NCBI GenBank assembly: GCA_934654625.1
Contig: CAKUGM010000023.1
Location: 1-24,326, forward strand
Direction of reading: 5' to 3'
Length of the DNA stretch: 24,326 bases
Origin: an uncultured Collinsella sp.
Lineage (GTDB): Bacteria > Actinomycetota > Coriobacteriia > Coriobacteriales > Coriobacteriaceae
A model generated the notes under the pieces. That model had not been told where the DNA came from and did not search any database. It was given only the letters and a program-made list of their open reading frames with translations. Shown piece by piece: positions 16,196-23,819 of the stretch (its first letter is position 1; every line of letters begins with the position of its first letter). The translations under genes and the position numbers were made by a program.

Positions 16196-17938
16196 ATGAG
16201 CAAGATACGGAAACTGATAGGTTTTGCCTCGGCACTCGCCTTTGTCATAGCGATGCTGCCGGCGATGGCATTTGCTGAGACAACGCAGTACAACCTGTTC
16301 GTTAACGGCGAACAATTTACTAGCGACAATCTCACTATTGCATGCGGCGAGGGCACGGCAACGTACGACCCCGACGCAAAAACCCTTACGCTGAGCAACG
16401 CATCTGTCACAAACGTGTTGGGCTATGGCGGCATCAATTCAAAATTGACGGGCGATTTGGACATCGTACTTCAGGGCGAAAACCACATTACCGTCGATGA
16501 TAGCTTGGGCATTGTGGCTACAGGGAGCATCGAGTTCTCGGGGCCTGGCAGCCTCACGATCAATGTTACAGGGGAAACGAGGGACGGCATAAGTGCCGTC
16601 GGTAACGTTTCGGTACGCGCGACGACCCTTAACATTAATGCCCCGGGTGGCATTGGCATTGCCAGCGACGGTTCGGTATTCGTCGATAACGCGAAGCTTA
16701 CGTCGCATGCGCTGTATGCGGGCGTCGACGCTGCCAATCTCACTATCGAAAACGGCAGCGTGGTTGACATCTTGGCGACGGAAAACAATTGCAACGCCGC
16801 GTACATCAGGTCCCGCGGGGGCGCCAAGGGCGGCAACCTGAGCATTTCGAATTCGAGCGTCGTGGCGAAGAGCCTCTTTCCCGGTCTGTTCGCCGAAGGA
16901 AACCTGACGATTGACGGCGGTTCCGTCCAATCGACTTCTACCGTGGATTCTGCCCTGTGGGCAAGCGGCGATCTGACCGTCAAAGGCGGCGCAAAGGTCA
17001 CGCTCGGCGGCGTATATCCGGCGGGTTGTGGCGGCGATTTCACGGTCTACGCGGCCGAGATTGATGCCAAGAACACCAGCACGGATAATATCCCCGCACT
17101 CCTTGATAGTCCCACCATCAACGGCGATTTTGACCTGACGCAGGCTGTTGCTGTCGATAGCGAAGGCACGACCATCGACCTTATCGAGCACGATGGCGTC
17201 GAGCAGGCAAAGGGCTTCCTGCATCTCTATAAGAACATCCACTTCATCACGGGCGAGAAATCCGTCACCTATAGCTTCCCCTTCAAGAAAGTCGTTAAGA
17301 AGGGTGGCGACATCGCGCCTGGTAAGCAGGAGTTTGAGCTCGAGATTTTCAATGTTGGCGTTGGCCAGATTGAGGATTACACCGACGTGATCGTGACGGC
17401 GACCGTCGCCACCAACGGAGCGGGAGAATACGAGGGTCTCCTTACCATCCAGGGTCCCAAGAGCCAGGTTCGCGACATCACCTGTGAGGGCTTCTGCGTG
17501 CGCGAGAAGAATACGGGTGTGGCAAACTGGACTTATTCCGACGCTGTCTACCAGATTTTCTGCCATGAGTACACGATTGCGACCGATGCCCAGTCGGCCA
17601 CCCAGTCGAGTTGCGAAATCTTCCCCGTCAAGCTGGTGGAAACCGATAACGGAGCATTCTACGAGAAGACTCAAGACACGCCCGTGGCGAACATGACGTT
17701 CGAGAACGTCTATACAGAAAAGGCAGCCCCTGCCGAGGGCGATAAACCTACGACCGATGGCAAGCCGGCTGGCACTGTTAAGCCCGCTGGGAAGAAAAAG
17801 ACCACTGCGGGCAAAATCCCCAGCACGGGCGACAATAACGCTCTGGCTATGGGGTGCGCCGTCCTGTTTACGGCCGCGGGCGTCCTGACGGTCGCGCTTT
17901 CGGCCAAGAGGCTGCGTAGTGGACGTGACGCGCGCTAA
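16196..17938 (+). CDS. Secreted, probably sortase-anchored beta-helix-like surface protein
   Basis: 580 residues. A signal peptide at 1-27 (basic MSKIRKL, hydrophobic core, cleavage after AFA) leads into a long body whose first ~300 residues carry irregular Asn/Gly/Thr-rich repeats such as GNLTIDGGSVQS, GDLTVKGGAKVT and ANLTIENGSVVD, the pattern of parallel beta-helix or pectate-lyase-like stacks. A Lys/Pro/Thr-rich stretch then leads to IPSTG (541-545), a membrane segment and a basic tail (KRLRSGRDAR), matching an LPXTG-type sorting signal with Ile in the first place. It is likely covalently attached to the cell wall. The ligand is unknown. ATG at 16196 is chosen over upstream in-frame starts because it begins the signal peptide and has GAGAGGAGCG as RBS. 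Confidence 0.88.
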   Translation: MSKIRKLIGFASALAFVIAMLPAMAFAETTQYNLFVNGEQFTSDNLTIACGEGTATYDPDAKTLTLSNASVTNVLGYGGINSKLTGDLDIVLQGENHITVDDSLGIVATGSIEFSGPGSLTINVTGETRDGISAVGNVSVRATTLNINAPGGIGIASDGSVFVDNAKLTSHALYAGVDAANLTIENGSVVDILATENNCNAAYIRSRGGAKGGNLSISNSSVVAKSLFPGLFAEGNLTIDGGSVQSTSTVDSALWASGDLTVKGGAKVTLGGVYPAGCGGDFTVYAAEIDAKNTSTDNIPALLDSPTINGDFDLTQAVAVDSEGTTIDLIEHDGVEQAKGFLHLYKNIHFITGEKSVTYSFPFKKVVKKGGDIAPGKQEFELEIFNVGVGQIEDYTDVIVTATVATNGAGEYEGLLTIQGPKSQVRDITCEGFCVREKNTGVANWTYSDAVYQIFCHEYTIATDAQSATQSSCEIFPVKLVETDNGAFYEKTQDTPVANMTFENVYTEKAAPAEGDKPTTDGKPAGTVKPAGKKKTTAGKIPSTGDNNALAMGCAVLFTAAGVLTVALSAKRLRSGRDAR

Positions 17939-17984
17939 AGCCGAGGACTGCGACGCCTGCTGAGGCAGACATGCCCAGACAATA

Positions 17985-18023
17985 AAGGGGCCGATTCTGG
18001 AGGAGTTCCGGAATCGGCCCCTT
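17985..18023. terminator. Bidirectional terminator between convergent genes
   Basis: 11-bp stem GGGGCCGATTC (17987-17997) with GAATCGGCCCC (18011-18021), 13-base loop. T-rich on the - strand side (TTTATT); only TT follows on the + side. It separates the surface protein gene from the histidine phosphatase gene. Confidence 0.85.
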
Positions 18024-18063
18024 GTGTTCTGACCGTTATTGGTGCGTCCACGCCTTGAGCCAA

Positions 18064-18669
18064 TTAGTCCATTTCGGGCAGCTGCAGCTCTTGTGCGTAA
18101 TCCTCTTGCGTGAAAAGGTCCACAACCGAGAACTCGCCATCTTCGTAGGAGAAGTGGATTGCCCCGCAGTTGCCGGGCACCTTGTCGTTCGGGTTCGCGG
18201 CGTCTCCGAGGACGGCGTCGTAAAACTCTTTGCACGAGCGTCCGTGGCTTACAACGAGAACGCATTCAGTGTCGTCTTGCTCCATGATGTCGTGGATGCA
18301 ATTGAACATGCGGTCGCGCACCGTCGACTGGGCCTCACCACCGAATTGGCAAAAGTAGTCCCCAAAAGGTGCTTGAGGCATTATGGCAACTCTTTCTGCC
18401 TCGTAATAGCCAAAGAACCACTCACGCAGTGGCTGTTTTATCTCGGGCGTGAGATTGGGCTCAACAAGCTTTGAGGTCGTTACTGCTCGATGAAGGTCCG
18501 AGCAGTAGAGATGGTCAAAATGAACCCCTTTATTTTGGAAAAAGAGGCCGGCTCGTTTTGCCTGCTCAATTCCCTTCTCGGTAAGAGGGGAGTCGGACCA
18601 TCCGGAAATGAGATGCTTGGAATTAAAGAGCGTCTGGCCGTGCCTCAGCAAATACAGATTCTTCTTCAT
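18064..18669 (-). CDS. Histidine phosphatase family protein (phosphoglycerate mutase-like)
   Basis: 201 residues. The RHG motif (LYLLRHGQT, catalytic His10) is at the N-terminus; the SDLHRAVTT motif gives Arg61, REWFFGYYEAE supplies the likely acid residue, and VVSHG gives the second histidine H142. The branch includes phosphoglycerate mutases and many sugar-phosphate or alpha-ribazole phosphatases. Its start codon directly follows the stop of the phosphotriesterase-family gene, so the two are translationally coupled. In context it may remove phosphate from a sugar-acid intermediate made by the upstream PTS/hydrolase genes. Glycolytic mutase function is less likely but not excluded. Confidence 0.9.
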   Translation of the reverse strand: MKKNLYLLRHGQTLFNSKHLISGWSDSPLTEKGIEQAKRAGLFFQNKGVHFDHLYCSDLHRAVTTSKLVEPNLTPEIKQPLREWFFGYYEAERVAIMPQAPFGDYFCQFGGEAQSTVRDRMFNCIHDIMEQDDTECVLVVSHGRSCKEFYDAVLGDAANPNDKVPGNCGAIHFSYEDGEFSVVDLFTQEDYAQELQLPEMD

Positions 18670-19638
18670 CTAGGCACCGGCCTTTTTATTCGTGAAGGCG
18701 CGGCGAGCATTATGGATGAGCATCTTGTCAACCGTCTGCTGGCTTATGCCAGAAGCCAGAAGGCGCGGAGTGAAAATGCCGAGGTTGTAACCGAGACCAG
18801 GGCCTCCCTCATAGGAACGGAAGTATGATTTTCCTCCCAGGTCGGCACCCATCAGGAGCTGATCTTCGAATCCCGCCTCGACCATGTGCTCAATGAGGTG
18901 GGCAATTACCTCATCCGTGTAGTACTTAACGCGGGCGGCGCCATCGTAAATAAGGAAAACGCCGCGCTTGGCAATTTGCTCGTGGTAGTAGTAGTCCGGG
19001 TTGCGGTCGATATGGCCAAGAATGATGTTGTCGGGCTTGGCTCCGTTTTCGAGAAGAATATCGATTGCCTCGAGCGCCATCGTGCCCTTCTCGAGGTGAA
19101 GGGAGACGGGCGCACCGGTTTTATTGGAAGCGATTGCCGCGGCGCGGAGCTCTTTTTTCTCGACAGTCGTGATCGATTGCAGGCTGCATGCCGCTTTGAT
19201 GACGCCGGCGCGGCCTTCCGATCTTTTGACTATGGGGCCGGCGTAATCATAGATGTCAATGCCGTCGCATACGTCTGCGACGAGGAGCTCAACAAGCTGC
19301 TCCGTGTCGTATTTCCACAGGAAGTGCGACTTGTCGTAAAACTCCGACTTGTGAAAGCCAGTGGTCGCAATGATGTTGACTCCGCTTTTTGCGCTGATCT
19401 GACGCAGGCTTTCGATGTTGCGCCCACTGCCGATGGGGGTCATTTCAACAAGGGTGTTGCCACCAACCCGCTGAAAAAGTTCCAGTTCCTCGAGAGCCTT
19501 ATTCTCGTCGGGCATGTCGAAGTCACTTCCATTGGTGATGACTTCGACGCCGCCTTTCCTGATGAGATGATCGTGGGCATCGGTCTTGCCGATGCTTGCC
19601 GGGTCGACCTTCCCGAGAACCGTTTCGATAAATGCCAT
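18670..19638 (-). CDS. Phosphotriesterase-family metal-dependent hydrolase (likely sugar-lactonase)
   Basis: 322 residues, TIM-barrel amidohydrolase superfamily. All six metal ligands of the phosphotriesterase family can be placed: H22 and H24 (AHDHL), Lys148 (GVIKAA, the usual carbamylated lysine), H181 (LHLEKG), H209 (LGHIDR) and D266 (MGADLG). Members of COG1735 that lie in PTS operons hydrolyse phosphorylated sugar lactones (established for Lmo2620/Bh0225-type proteins), so ring opening of a 5-phospho-aldonolactone is a sound hypothesis here. ATG at 19638 is preferred over an upstream in-frame start because GGAGG sits seven bases ahead. A terminator-like hairpin separates it from the EIIC gene. 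Confidence 0.92.
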   Translation of the reverse strand: MAFIETVLGKVDPASIGKTDAHDHLIRKGGVEVITNGSDFDMPDENKALEELELFQRVGGNTLVEMTPIGSGRNIESLRQISAKSGVNIIATTGFHKSEFYDKSHFLWKYDTEQLVELLVADVCDGIDIYDYAGPIVKRSEGRAGVIKAACSLQSITTVEKKELRAAAIASNKTGAPVSLHLEKGTMALEAIDILLENGAKPDNIILGHIDRNPDYYYHEQIAKRGVFLIYDGAARVKYYTDEVIAHLIEHMVEAGFEDQLLMGADLGGKSYFRSYEGGPGLGYNLGIFTPRLLASGISQQTVDKMLIHNARRAFTNKKAGA

Positions 19639-19648
19639 AAATGCCTCC

Positions 19649-19687
19649 AAAAGAAAGTGCGGGCACCTTTTGGCAAGGCACCCGCAC
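19649..19687 (-). terminator. Intrinsic terminator/attenuator between EIIC and the hydrolase gene
   Basis: On the - strand: GTGCGGGTGCC pairs with GGTGCCCGCAC (two G-U pairs), 9-base loop, then TTTCTTTT, which runs directly into the ribosome binding site of the hydrolase gene. The G-U pairs make it specific for the - strand. Confidence 0.85.
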
Positions 19688-19714
19688 GGAGAGAAAGGCT
19701 TTTTGCGGGAACGA

Positions 19715-21019
19715 CTATGCGATGCCTGCAATAAGCTTGATGACGAAGAGGACCGGGAGCCAGAACACGGCGTAGTCGATGTTCGAAAGCATGAGGCCGG
19801 TGCCAAAGAGCGAGCCCATCATCGGGTAGAGAGCGATGATGCCCAGGTGAGCGATAAAGCTGGAGACAAAGCCGCCCAGGAGAGCGCCCTTCCAGCCGCC
19901 GTATTTGTTGCCGAACACGCCGACCGTGCATCCGTCAAAGAAGAGGATGATCGGGCTCGGGAAGACAACCACGGAAGAGCCGAGGGCAACAGTGAGCAGG
20001 CAAACGATGATGCCAGCGGGGATGGAGCCCAGGAAGCCGAACATAGCGCCGGAGGGGCTGAACGGATAGAGAACGGGGCAGTCGAGAGCGGGGACCGAAT
20101 TGGGGATGAGTTTCTCGGAAATACCCTTGAATGCCGGGATGATGGAGTTGAGGAACATGCGGACGCCGGAGAGCATGACGGATACGCCGGCAGCGAACTT
20201 CAGGCCCTCCATAATGAGGAAGACGATCCAGTTCTGGGAGCCGGAAAGCGTCTCGACCTGGCCCTGTCCCACGACAAGACCGATGATGACGAAGAGGATT
20301 GGCATGATGAGGGAGAGCGCCAACGTGACGTCCTGGAACAGGTAGAGTCCGCCGGGGAGCTTGATGTTCTCAGCGTCCTCGTCCTCGGCGTGCTTGCTAA
20401 ACAGCTTGCCGCAGAGCGCACCGATGAGGGTGCCGAACTGTGCTGCGTGACCAAGGGTGAAGTCCTCGCCAAAGTACTTCTTTCCCAGAGCACGAGGAAT
20501 TGCAGGAGTGAAGGTCCAGTAGAGCGCTGCCAGAATCGCGCAGGTGACGATAAGGGGCATTCCCTCAAGACCGAGGATGCAGTTGATCGAAAGCGCGAGG
20601 AAAACCGCGAGGTACAGCATCATATGCGCCGTGAGATAGACGTTCTTCATATCCTTTTTGGGCATGAGGAATACCATCACAAGGTGGATGATGAAGCCGA
20701 GGACGAAGATGGAGACGACGGTCTCGGACATGGCGGACATGCCCACGGCGAATGCCGCCTCGTTCATGGGCATAACACCGTTAACGCCAACGACATCGTT
20801 AAGCAGCTGCATAACGGGAGTGATGGTGTTGGAGATAAGGTCTGCGCCGGCGTTGAGGATCAGCATGCCGACGATGGTCTTGATTACGCCCTCGAAGACT
20901 TCGCTCGCGGGGGTCTTTTGCAGGAGCAGGCCAACAAGCGTGATGATGCCCAGGAAGATGGGGGCTTGGTCAAGCACCTGGAAAATGATGAAGTTGCCGA
21001 TGGAGGCAAGGATATCCAT
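19715..21019 (-). CDS. PTS ascorbate/Ula-family permease, EIIC
   Basis: 434 residues, about ten or eleven membrane segments. It follows the UlaA (SgaT) family throughout: N-terminal NFIIFQVLDQAPIFLGIITLVG, FEGVIKTIVGMLILNAG, KNVYLTAHMMLYLAVFL, VRMFLNSIIPAFKGISEKLIP, PALDCPVLYPFSPSG and FFDGCTVGVFGNKYGGWKGA. It carries no fused IIB domain. UlaA imports and, with EIIB/EIIA, phosphorylates L-ascorbate in E. coli; members also carry other sugar acids or lactones. The downstream phosphotriesterase-family hydrolase replaces the UlaG lactonase, so the substrate may differ from ascorbate. Start ATG at 21019, RBS GGAAGAGAC. The gene family is given, not ulaA itself, because substrate is unproven. Confidence 0.95.
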   Translation of the reverse strand: MDILASIGNFIIFQVLDQAPIFLGIITLVGLLLQKTPASEVFEGVIKTIVGMLILNAGADLISNTITPVMQLLNDVVGVNGVMPMNEAAFAVGMSAMSETVVSIFVLGFIIHLVMVFLMPKKDMKNVYLTAHMMLYLAVFLALSINCILGLEGMPLIVTCAILAALYWTFTPAIPRALGKKYFGEDFTLGHAAQFGTLIGALCGKLFSKHAEDEDAENIKLPGGLYLFQDVTLALSLIMPILFVIIGLVVGQGQVETLSGSQNWIVFLIMEGLKFAAGVSVMLSGVRMFLNSIIPAFKGISEKLIPNSVPALDCPVLYPFSPSGAMFGFLGSIPAGIIVCLLTVALGSSVVVFPSPIILFFDGCTVGVFGNKYGGWKGALLGGFVSSFIAHLGIIALYPMMGSLFGTGLMLSNIDYAVFWLPVLFVIKLIAGIA

Positions 21020-21082
21020 GTCTCTTCCAATCGATAAGGAACTAAGGACGGGAATTGAAAAATAGGAGCCAGATGGCGGCTT

Positions 21083-21391
21083 TTACTCGGCCTGGCCAGC
21101 GAAGAACTCGTCAAGCTTGGCGTTGATCTCGTCCTTCTTGATGAGGTTCGTGACGTACATGATCGTGGTGCGGCTGCGAATGTCGTCGGAGATATGGCTT
21201 GCCATGCTCTTGGTGGTCAAGATGATGTCGGCATCGATGCTCTTGACGCTTCCGATGTCGGCGACGGTGACGGTGGCGTCGATGTCGTGACCCTTCACGT
21301 AGTCCATGATTGCCATGCGGGCAAGGCTGCTCGTTCCGAGACCCATACCGCAGAGTGCCGTGATTTTGTAACGCTTATCCATGAGAATCAT
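21083..21391 (-). CDS. PTS EIIB component, Ula/lactose-type cysteine phosphocarrier
   Basis: 102 residues. The P-loop-like active site ALCGMGLGTS places the phosphorylated cysteine at C14, as in UlaB-type IIB proteins (ALCGMGxGTS). The soluble Rossmann-like domain accepts phosphate from EIIA (21426-21869) and passes it to the sugar bound by EIIC (19715-21019). The start is uncertain: ATG at 21391 and ATG at 21382 (MDKRYK, three codons later) are both weakly supported by upstream bases; the shorter one matches family N-termini better. Gap to EIIC 63 bases, to EIIA 34 bases, consistent with one operon. Confidence 0.92.
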   Translation of the reverse strand: MILMDKRYKITALCGMGLGTSSLARMAIMDYVKGHDIDATVTVADIGSVKSIDADIILTTKSMASHISDDIRSRTTIMYVTNLIKKDEINAKLDEFFAGQAE

Positions 21392-21425
21392 CCATTTCTT
21401 GGGTTAATCGATCAGATTAATTGAG

Positions 21426-21869
21426 TTAAAAGCGGCTGATGAGGTCCATGACTTCAGATACATCCGCTGCGTTGAGAATCCCGTCGACATTGCTCTTGTC
21501 TTCGAGAAGCGAAACCAGCCTTGCGAGAGCATCGAGATGCGACTCTGAATCTGTCGAGCAGAGGCAAATCACGAGGCTCACGGGATCGTTTTCGGGACTG
21601 CCGAAATTAACGGGAGTGTCGAGGGTGATCAGGCTCAGGCCGACAGCAAGTGCTCCGTCTTCTGGGCGAGCGTGAGGAATGGCAATGCCGGGGGCTATGA
21701 CCATATAAGGGCCGAATTCCTCGACAGCAGAAATCATTCTTTTGGTGAACGATTCGGTTGCTTTACCTGCTGAGACAAGGAGGTCTCCACCAATCGCGAT
21801 CGCTTCTTCGTAGCTGTCTACTTTGTTGTGAAGCGAAACGCATTGCGGCTCTAGCCAATTTTCAAGCAT
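21426..21869 (-). CDS. PTS EIIA component, fructose/mannitol-type (UlaC-like)
   Basis: 147 residues. PTS_EIIA_2 domain: the phospho-accepting histidine is H66 in IAPGIAIPHARPEDGA; VGLSLITLDTPVNFGSPENDPVSLVICLCSTDSESHLDALARLVSLL matches the rest of the domain. It receives phosphate from HPr and gives it to EIIB. It is the first gene of the operon, so expression is set by the AT-rich region at 21870-22080. The start at 21869 is preferred over the longer upstream frame because AAGGGG stands seven bases ahead and family members begin here. Confidence 0.93.
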   Translation of the reverse strand: MLENWLEPQCVSLHNKVDSYEEAIAIGGDLLVSAGKATESFTKRMISAVEEFGPYMVIAPGIAIPHARPEDGALAVGLSLITLDTPVNFGSPENDPVSLVICLCSTDSESHLDALARLVSLLEDKSNVDGILNAADVSEVMDLISRF

Positions 21870-22080
21870 AAAACCCCTTTCGTTATCATTCGTTTCTACA
21901 ACGCTTGCGGAGCATCGATGCATATGGGCGCTGCCTGAAATCGAGAATACCGATTCGTTTTTTTTTTTTTCGAAAATTGGAAAAAAATTTCGAACGGTGC
22001 CATTTGTTCGGTGAACGTATTTCGAAGAGAATCGAAAGTTAATAGTTTGTTAACGAAACTAACCAGCTTCGTTCAAAGGA
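21870..22080 (-). promoter_or_regulatory. AT-rich promoter/operator region of the PTS operon
   Basis: Strikingly AT-rich for this window. It holds a run of 13 T (21958-21970), three TTCGAA sites (21969-21974, 21989-21994, 22021-22026) spaced 20 and 32 bp, and a TAGTTT-N7-AAACTA inverted repeat near 22042-22060. No standard -35/-10 pair is certain. The TTCGAA series looks like phased binding sites of a regulator; the divergent LacI-type gene is a candidate but its usual motif (AAAACGTTTT) is absent. Confidence 0.6.
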
Positions 22081-22244
22081 CCTGTGCGGCATCCTCACCT
22101 CTCTTCAATTAACGATCGATCTGCGTGGGCTCCAATCTGGCGTCGGGGAGGTTGGGGGCTCTCCCTTCTCACCCCACTTCCTTCCCCGGGGTGGTAAAGT
22201 TGTTGACCATACAGGAATGCAGGCGCGGAAAGGGAACGATCGCA
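22081..22244. other. Upstream leader of the LacI-family gene
   Basis: 164 bases with no separate gene. GGAAAGGGAACG (22227-22238) serves as ribosome binding site for the TTG start at 22245. An open frame continues upstream to 22125 but begins poorly and has no family similarity, so it is read as leader. Confidence 0.5.
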
Positions 22245-23258
22245 TTGGCTCAAAAGGTGACACTCAAGCAGATTGCCAACGAGGTGGGGCTTTCTCCCTC
22301 CTCGGTCTCCCTCGTGCTCAATGACCGGCCCTGCCGCATTTCGGAAGAGAATCGTCGTCGCATCAAGGAAGTCGCGGCGCGCGAGCATTACGTTCCCAAC
22401 CAGATTGCTCGCAGCCTGGTGATGCGCGAGTCCAAGACGCTCGGCCTTATCGTCCCCAATATCGAGAGCCGCTTCTTCTCCTCGCTCGCCAAGAACTTGG
22501 AGCAGCGTTGCCGCGCCGAGGGATATGCCCTGTTCATCACCAACTCCGATGGCCTGCCCGAAAACGACCTTGACCTGCTGGGTCTTCTTGTCACGCGCGG
22601 CGTGGACGGCATCTTCTTGGTTGTTGCCGACGAGCTCGCAGACGATAGCGTCTTGGTCAACGAGCTTTCGCATCTGCCCGTGCCCTATGTGATGATCGAC
22701 CGTGTGGTGGACAACCTGGCGTGCGACAAAGTTTTGTTCGACCACGAGCGGGGCGGCTACATGGCGACGAAATATCTGCTGGAGAAGGGCCACGAGCGCA
22801 TTGCCTGCATGGTCAACGCTGCCAAGTCCATGACGGGTCGCAAGCGCCTTGCCGGTTACGAACGCGCGCTCGCCGAGGCAAACGTCACCTTTGATTCTTC
22901 GCTGGTGATCGAGACCGATTACTACATCTCCGACGCATTCGAGGCATCGACCAAGGTGCTGGACACCGACGCCACAGCAGTTTTTGCGAGCTCCGACAAC
23001 ATCGCCCTGGGTCTACTCAAGCGCCTGTACAAATGCGGTCGTCGCGTGCCGAGCGACTACTCGGTGGTGAGCTACGACAACAGTGCTGCCGACGCCTTGT
23101 TTGAACCCGCCCTCACCTCGATCGAGCAGGACGTGACCATGCTTTCCGAGCATGCCATCAACATGATGCTTCGCAAGATCGATAAGCCGACGGCGCGTCC
23201 TATCGAGCGCGTGCTTGAGCCGCGCCTGGTGGTGCAGGGAAGCGTTTCTCCGCGTTAA
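22245..23258 (+). CDS. LacI/GalR-family transcriptional regulator
   Basis: 337 residues with start TTG at 22245 (LAQKVTLKQIANEVGLSPSSVSLVLN), which places the helix-turn-helix at the N-terminus as in LacI proteins. The hinge YVPNQIARSL follows, then the periplasmic-binding-like ligand domain (~60-335: TLGLIVPNIESRFFSSL, RGVDGIFLVVADE, RLAGYERAL, AVFASSDNIALGLLKRL, SVVSYDN). The closest ORF upstream of TTG has no RBS; an internal GTG at 22257 would clip the first helix. It is divergent from the PTS operon and lies before xfp, whose promoter has two AAAACGTTTT palindromes typical of LacI-family operators, so regulation of xfp (and perhaps itself) is likely. Its ligand is unknown. Confidence 0.92.
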   Translation: MAQKVTLKQIANEVGLSPSSVSLVLNDRPCRISEENRRRIKEVAAREHYVPNQIARSLVMRESKTLGLIVPNIESRFFSSLAKNLEQRCRAEGYALFITNSDGLPENDLDLLGLLVTRGVDGIFLVVADELADDSVLVNELSHLPVPYVMIDRVVDNLACDKVLFDHERGGYMATKYLLEKGHERIACMVNAAKSMTGRKRLAGYERALAEANVTFDSSLVIETDYYISDAFEASTKVLDTDATAVFASSDNIALGLLKRLYKCGRRVPSDYSVVSYDNSAADALFEPALTSIEQDVTMLSEHAINMMLRKIDKPTARPIERVLEPRLVVQGSVSPR

Positions 23259-23276
23259 CGTGGCGGGGAGAAGTCT
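23246..23276 (+). terminator. Weak terminator-like hairpin overlapping the end of the lacI-type gene
   Basis: TTCTCC (23246-23251) pairs with GGAGAA (23267-23272), with an inner CG/CG pair and one G-G mismatch, followed by a short T-rich stretch. Readthrough into the xfp promoter region is possible. Confidence 0.35.
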
Positions 23277-23454
23277 TTCATTCGCTTGGCACATGACGAA
23301 AAAGCCAAAGGAAGCTTGTCCCGGGCGCGACATGTGGAGACGTTGTGGAGAGCCGGGGCGGCAATCTTTCCGTTTAATGAGATCGCAAACAAGCCAGGTT
23401 TGCTGCATAAATGCAAGAATAATGTCCCGCAATATGCATAAACCTTTACAATGC
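23277..23454. other. Intergenic region before the xfp promoter
   Basis: No gene seen. It contains two direct TGCATAAA repeats (23404-23411 and 23435-23442) spaced 31 bp (three helical turns), the first embedded in TGCATAAATGCA, a near-palindrome. These could bind a regulator or be part of an UP-like AT-rich upstream region. Confidence 0.4.
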
Positions 23455-23498
23455 TAAAACGTTTTTCCATAACGATAAAACGTTTTACCGCCTATACT
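23455..23498 (+). promoter_or_regulatory. xfp promoter with two LacI-type operators
   Basis: Two palindromes: AAAACGTTTT (23456-23465, in TAAAACGTTTTT) and TAAAACGTTTTA (23476-23487), centres exactly 21 bp apart, two helical turns. TATACT (23493-23498) is a good -10; the -35 region (23470-23475) is weak and lies between the operators, so a bound repressor would block RNA polymerase. Confidence 0.78.
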
Positions 23499-23819
23499 CT
23501 CGGTTTGGATACAGGTGCTTGTTGTACCTGATGCCGTGCCAGTAAGCGTCGGTTCCTCCATACGCCTCAGTTGTCCCTAAGTGGGCGTGTTTCCAGACGC
23601 TTCATTCGGCCTTGGCGCCCCGTAGGAGAGAGCGGCGCGTGCCCAGGAGGCCGGCATCAAAGCGCTTGAATCTGCTACATGCGGTCCCTTGCATGTAGCG
23701 ATGCGTGCGAGATGCGCTCCCGCGGTGATTGCCCTGCCCGGCAGGTCGCGGGAACGCAGCACATCGTTTTTCGGGAGTTACACGCCGGCGCCCACCGGCG
23801 AGAATACAGGAGGCAATAC
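23499..23819 (+). other. Long structured 5' leader of xfp
   Basis: About 315 bases between the -10 and the start codon. Stems: CAGGT/ACCTG near 23515-23530; GCTACATGC/GCATGTAGC (23674-23699, 9 bp, 8-base loop); nested TCCCGCG/CGCGGGA with CCTGCC/GGCAGG (~23718-23753); CGCCGG/CCGGCG (~23783-23800) just before the ribosome binding site AGGAGG. No known riboswitch class was recognised. An in-frame ATG at 23679 is open into xfp but has no RBS. Confidence 0.45.

Noticed and set aside
16439..18265. 608-codon - strand frame opposite the surface protein
   Set aside because: The sense strand has a signal peptide and sorting signal; the antisense frame has neither RBS nor domain.
19639..19806. Extended N-terminus of the phosphotriesterase-family protein
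   Set aside because: It passes through a terminator hairpin into the EIIC gene; ATG at 19638 has GGAGG upstream.
19586..21037. 483-codon + strand frame opposite the EIIC gene
   Set aside because: Antisense of a membrane protein gives a highly charged, His-rich artefact.
23404..23442. Arginine-repressor boxes at the TGCATAAA repeats
   Set aside because: The match to an ArgR consensus is partial and no arginine gene is nearby.
23679..23819. In-frame ATG upstream of xfp with no stop before the gene
   Set aside because: No RBS at 23679, and the Xfp family begins at the MTQPVIG start with AGGAGG ahead.
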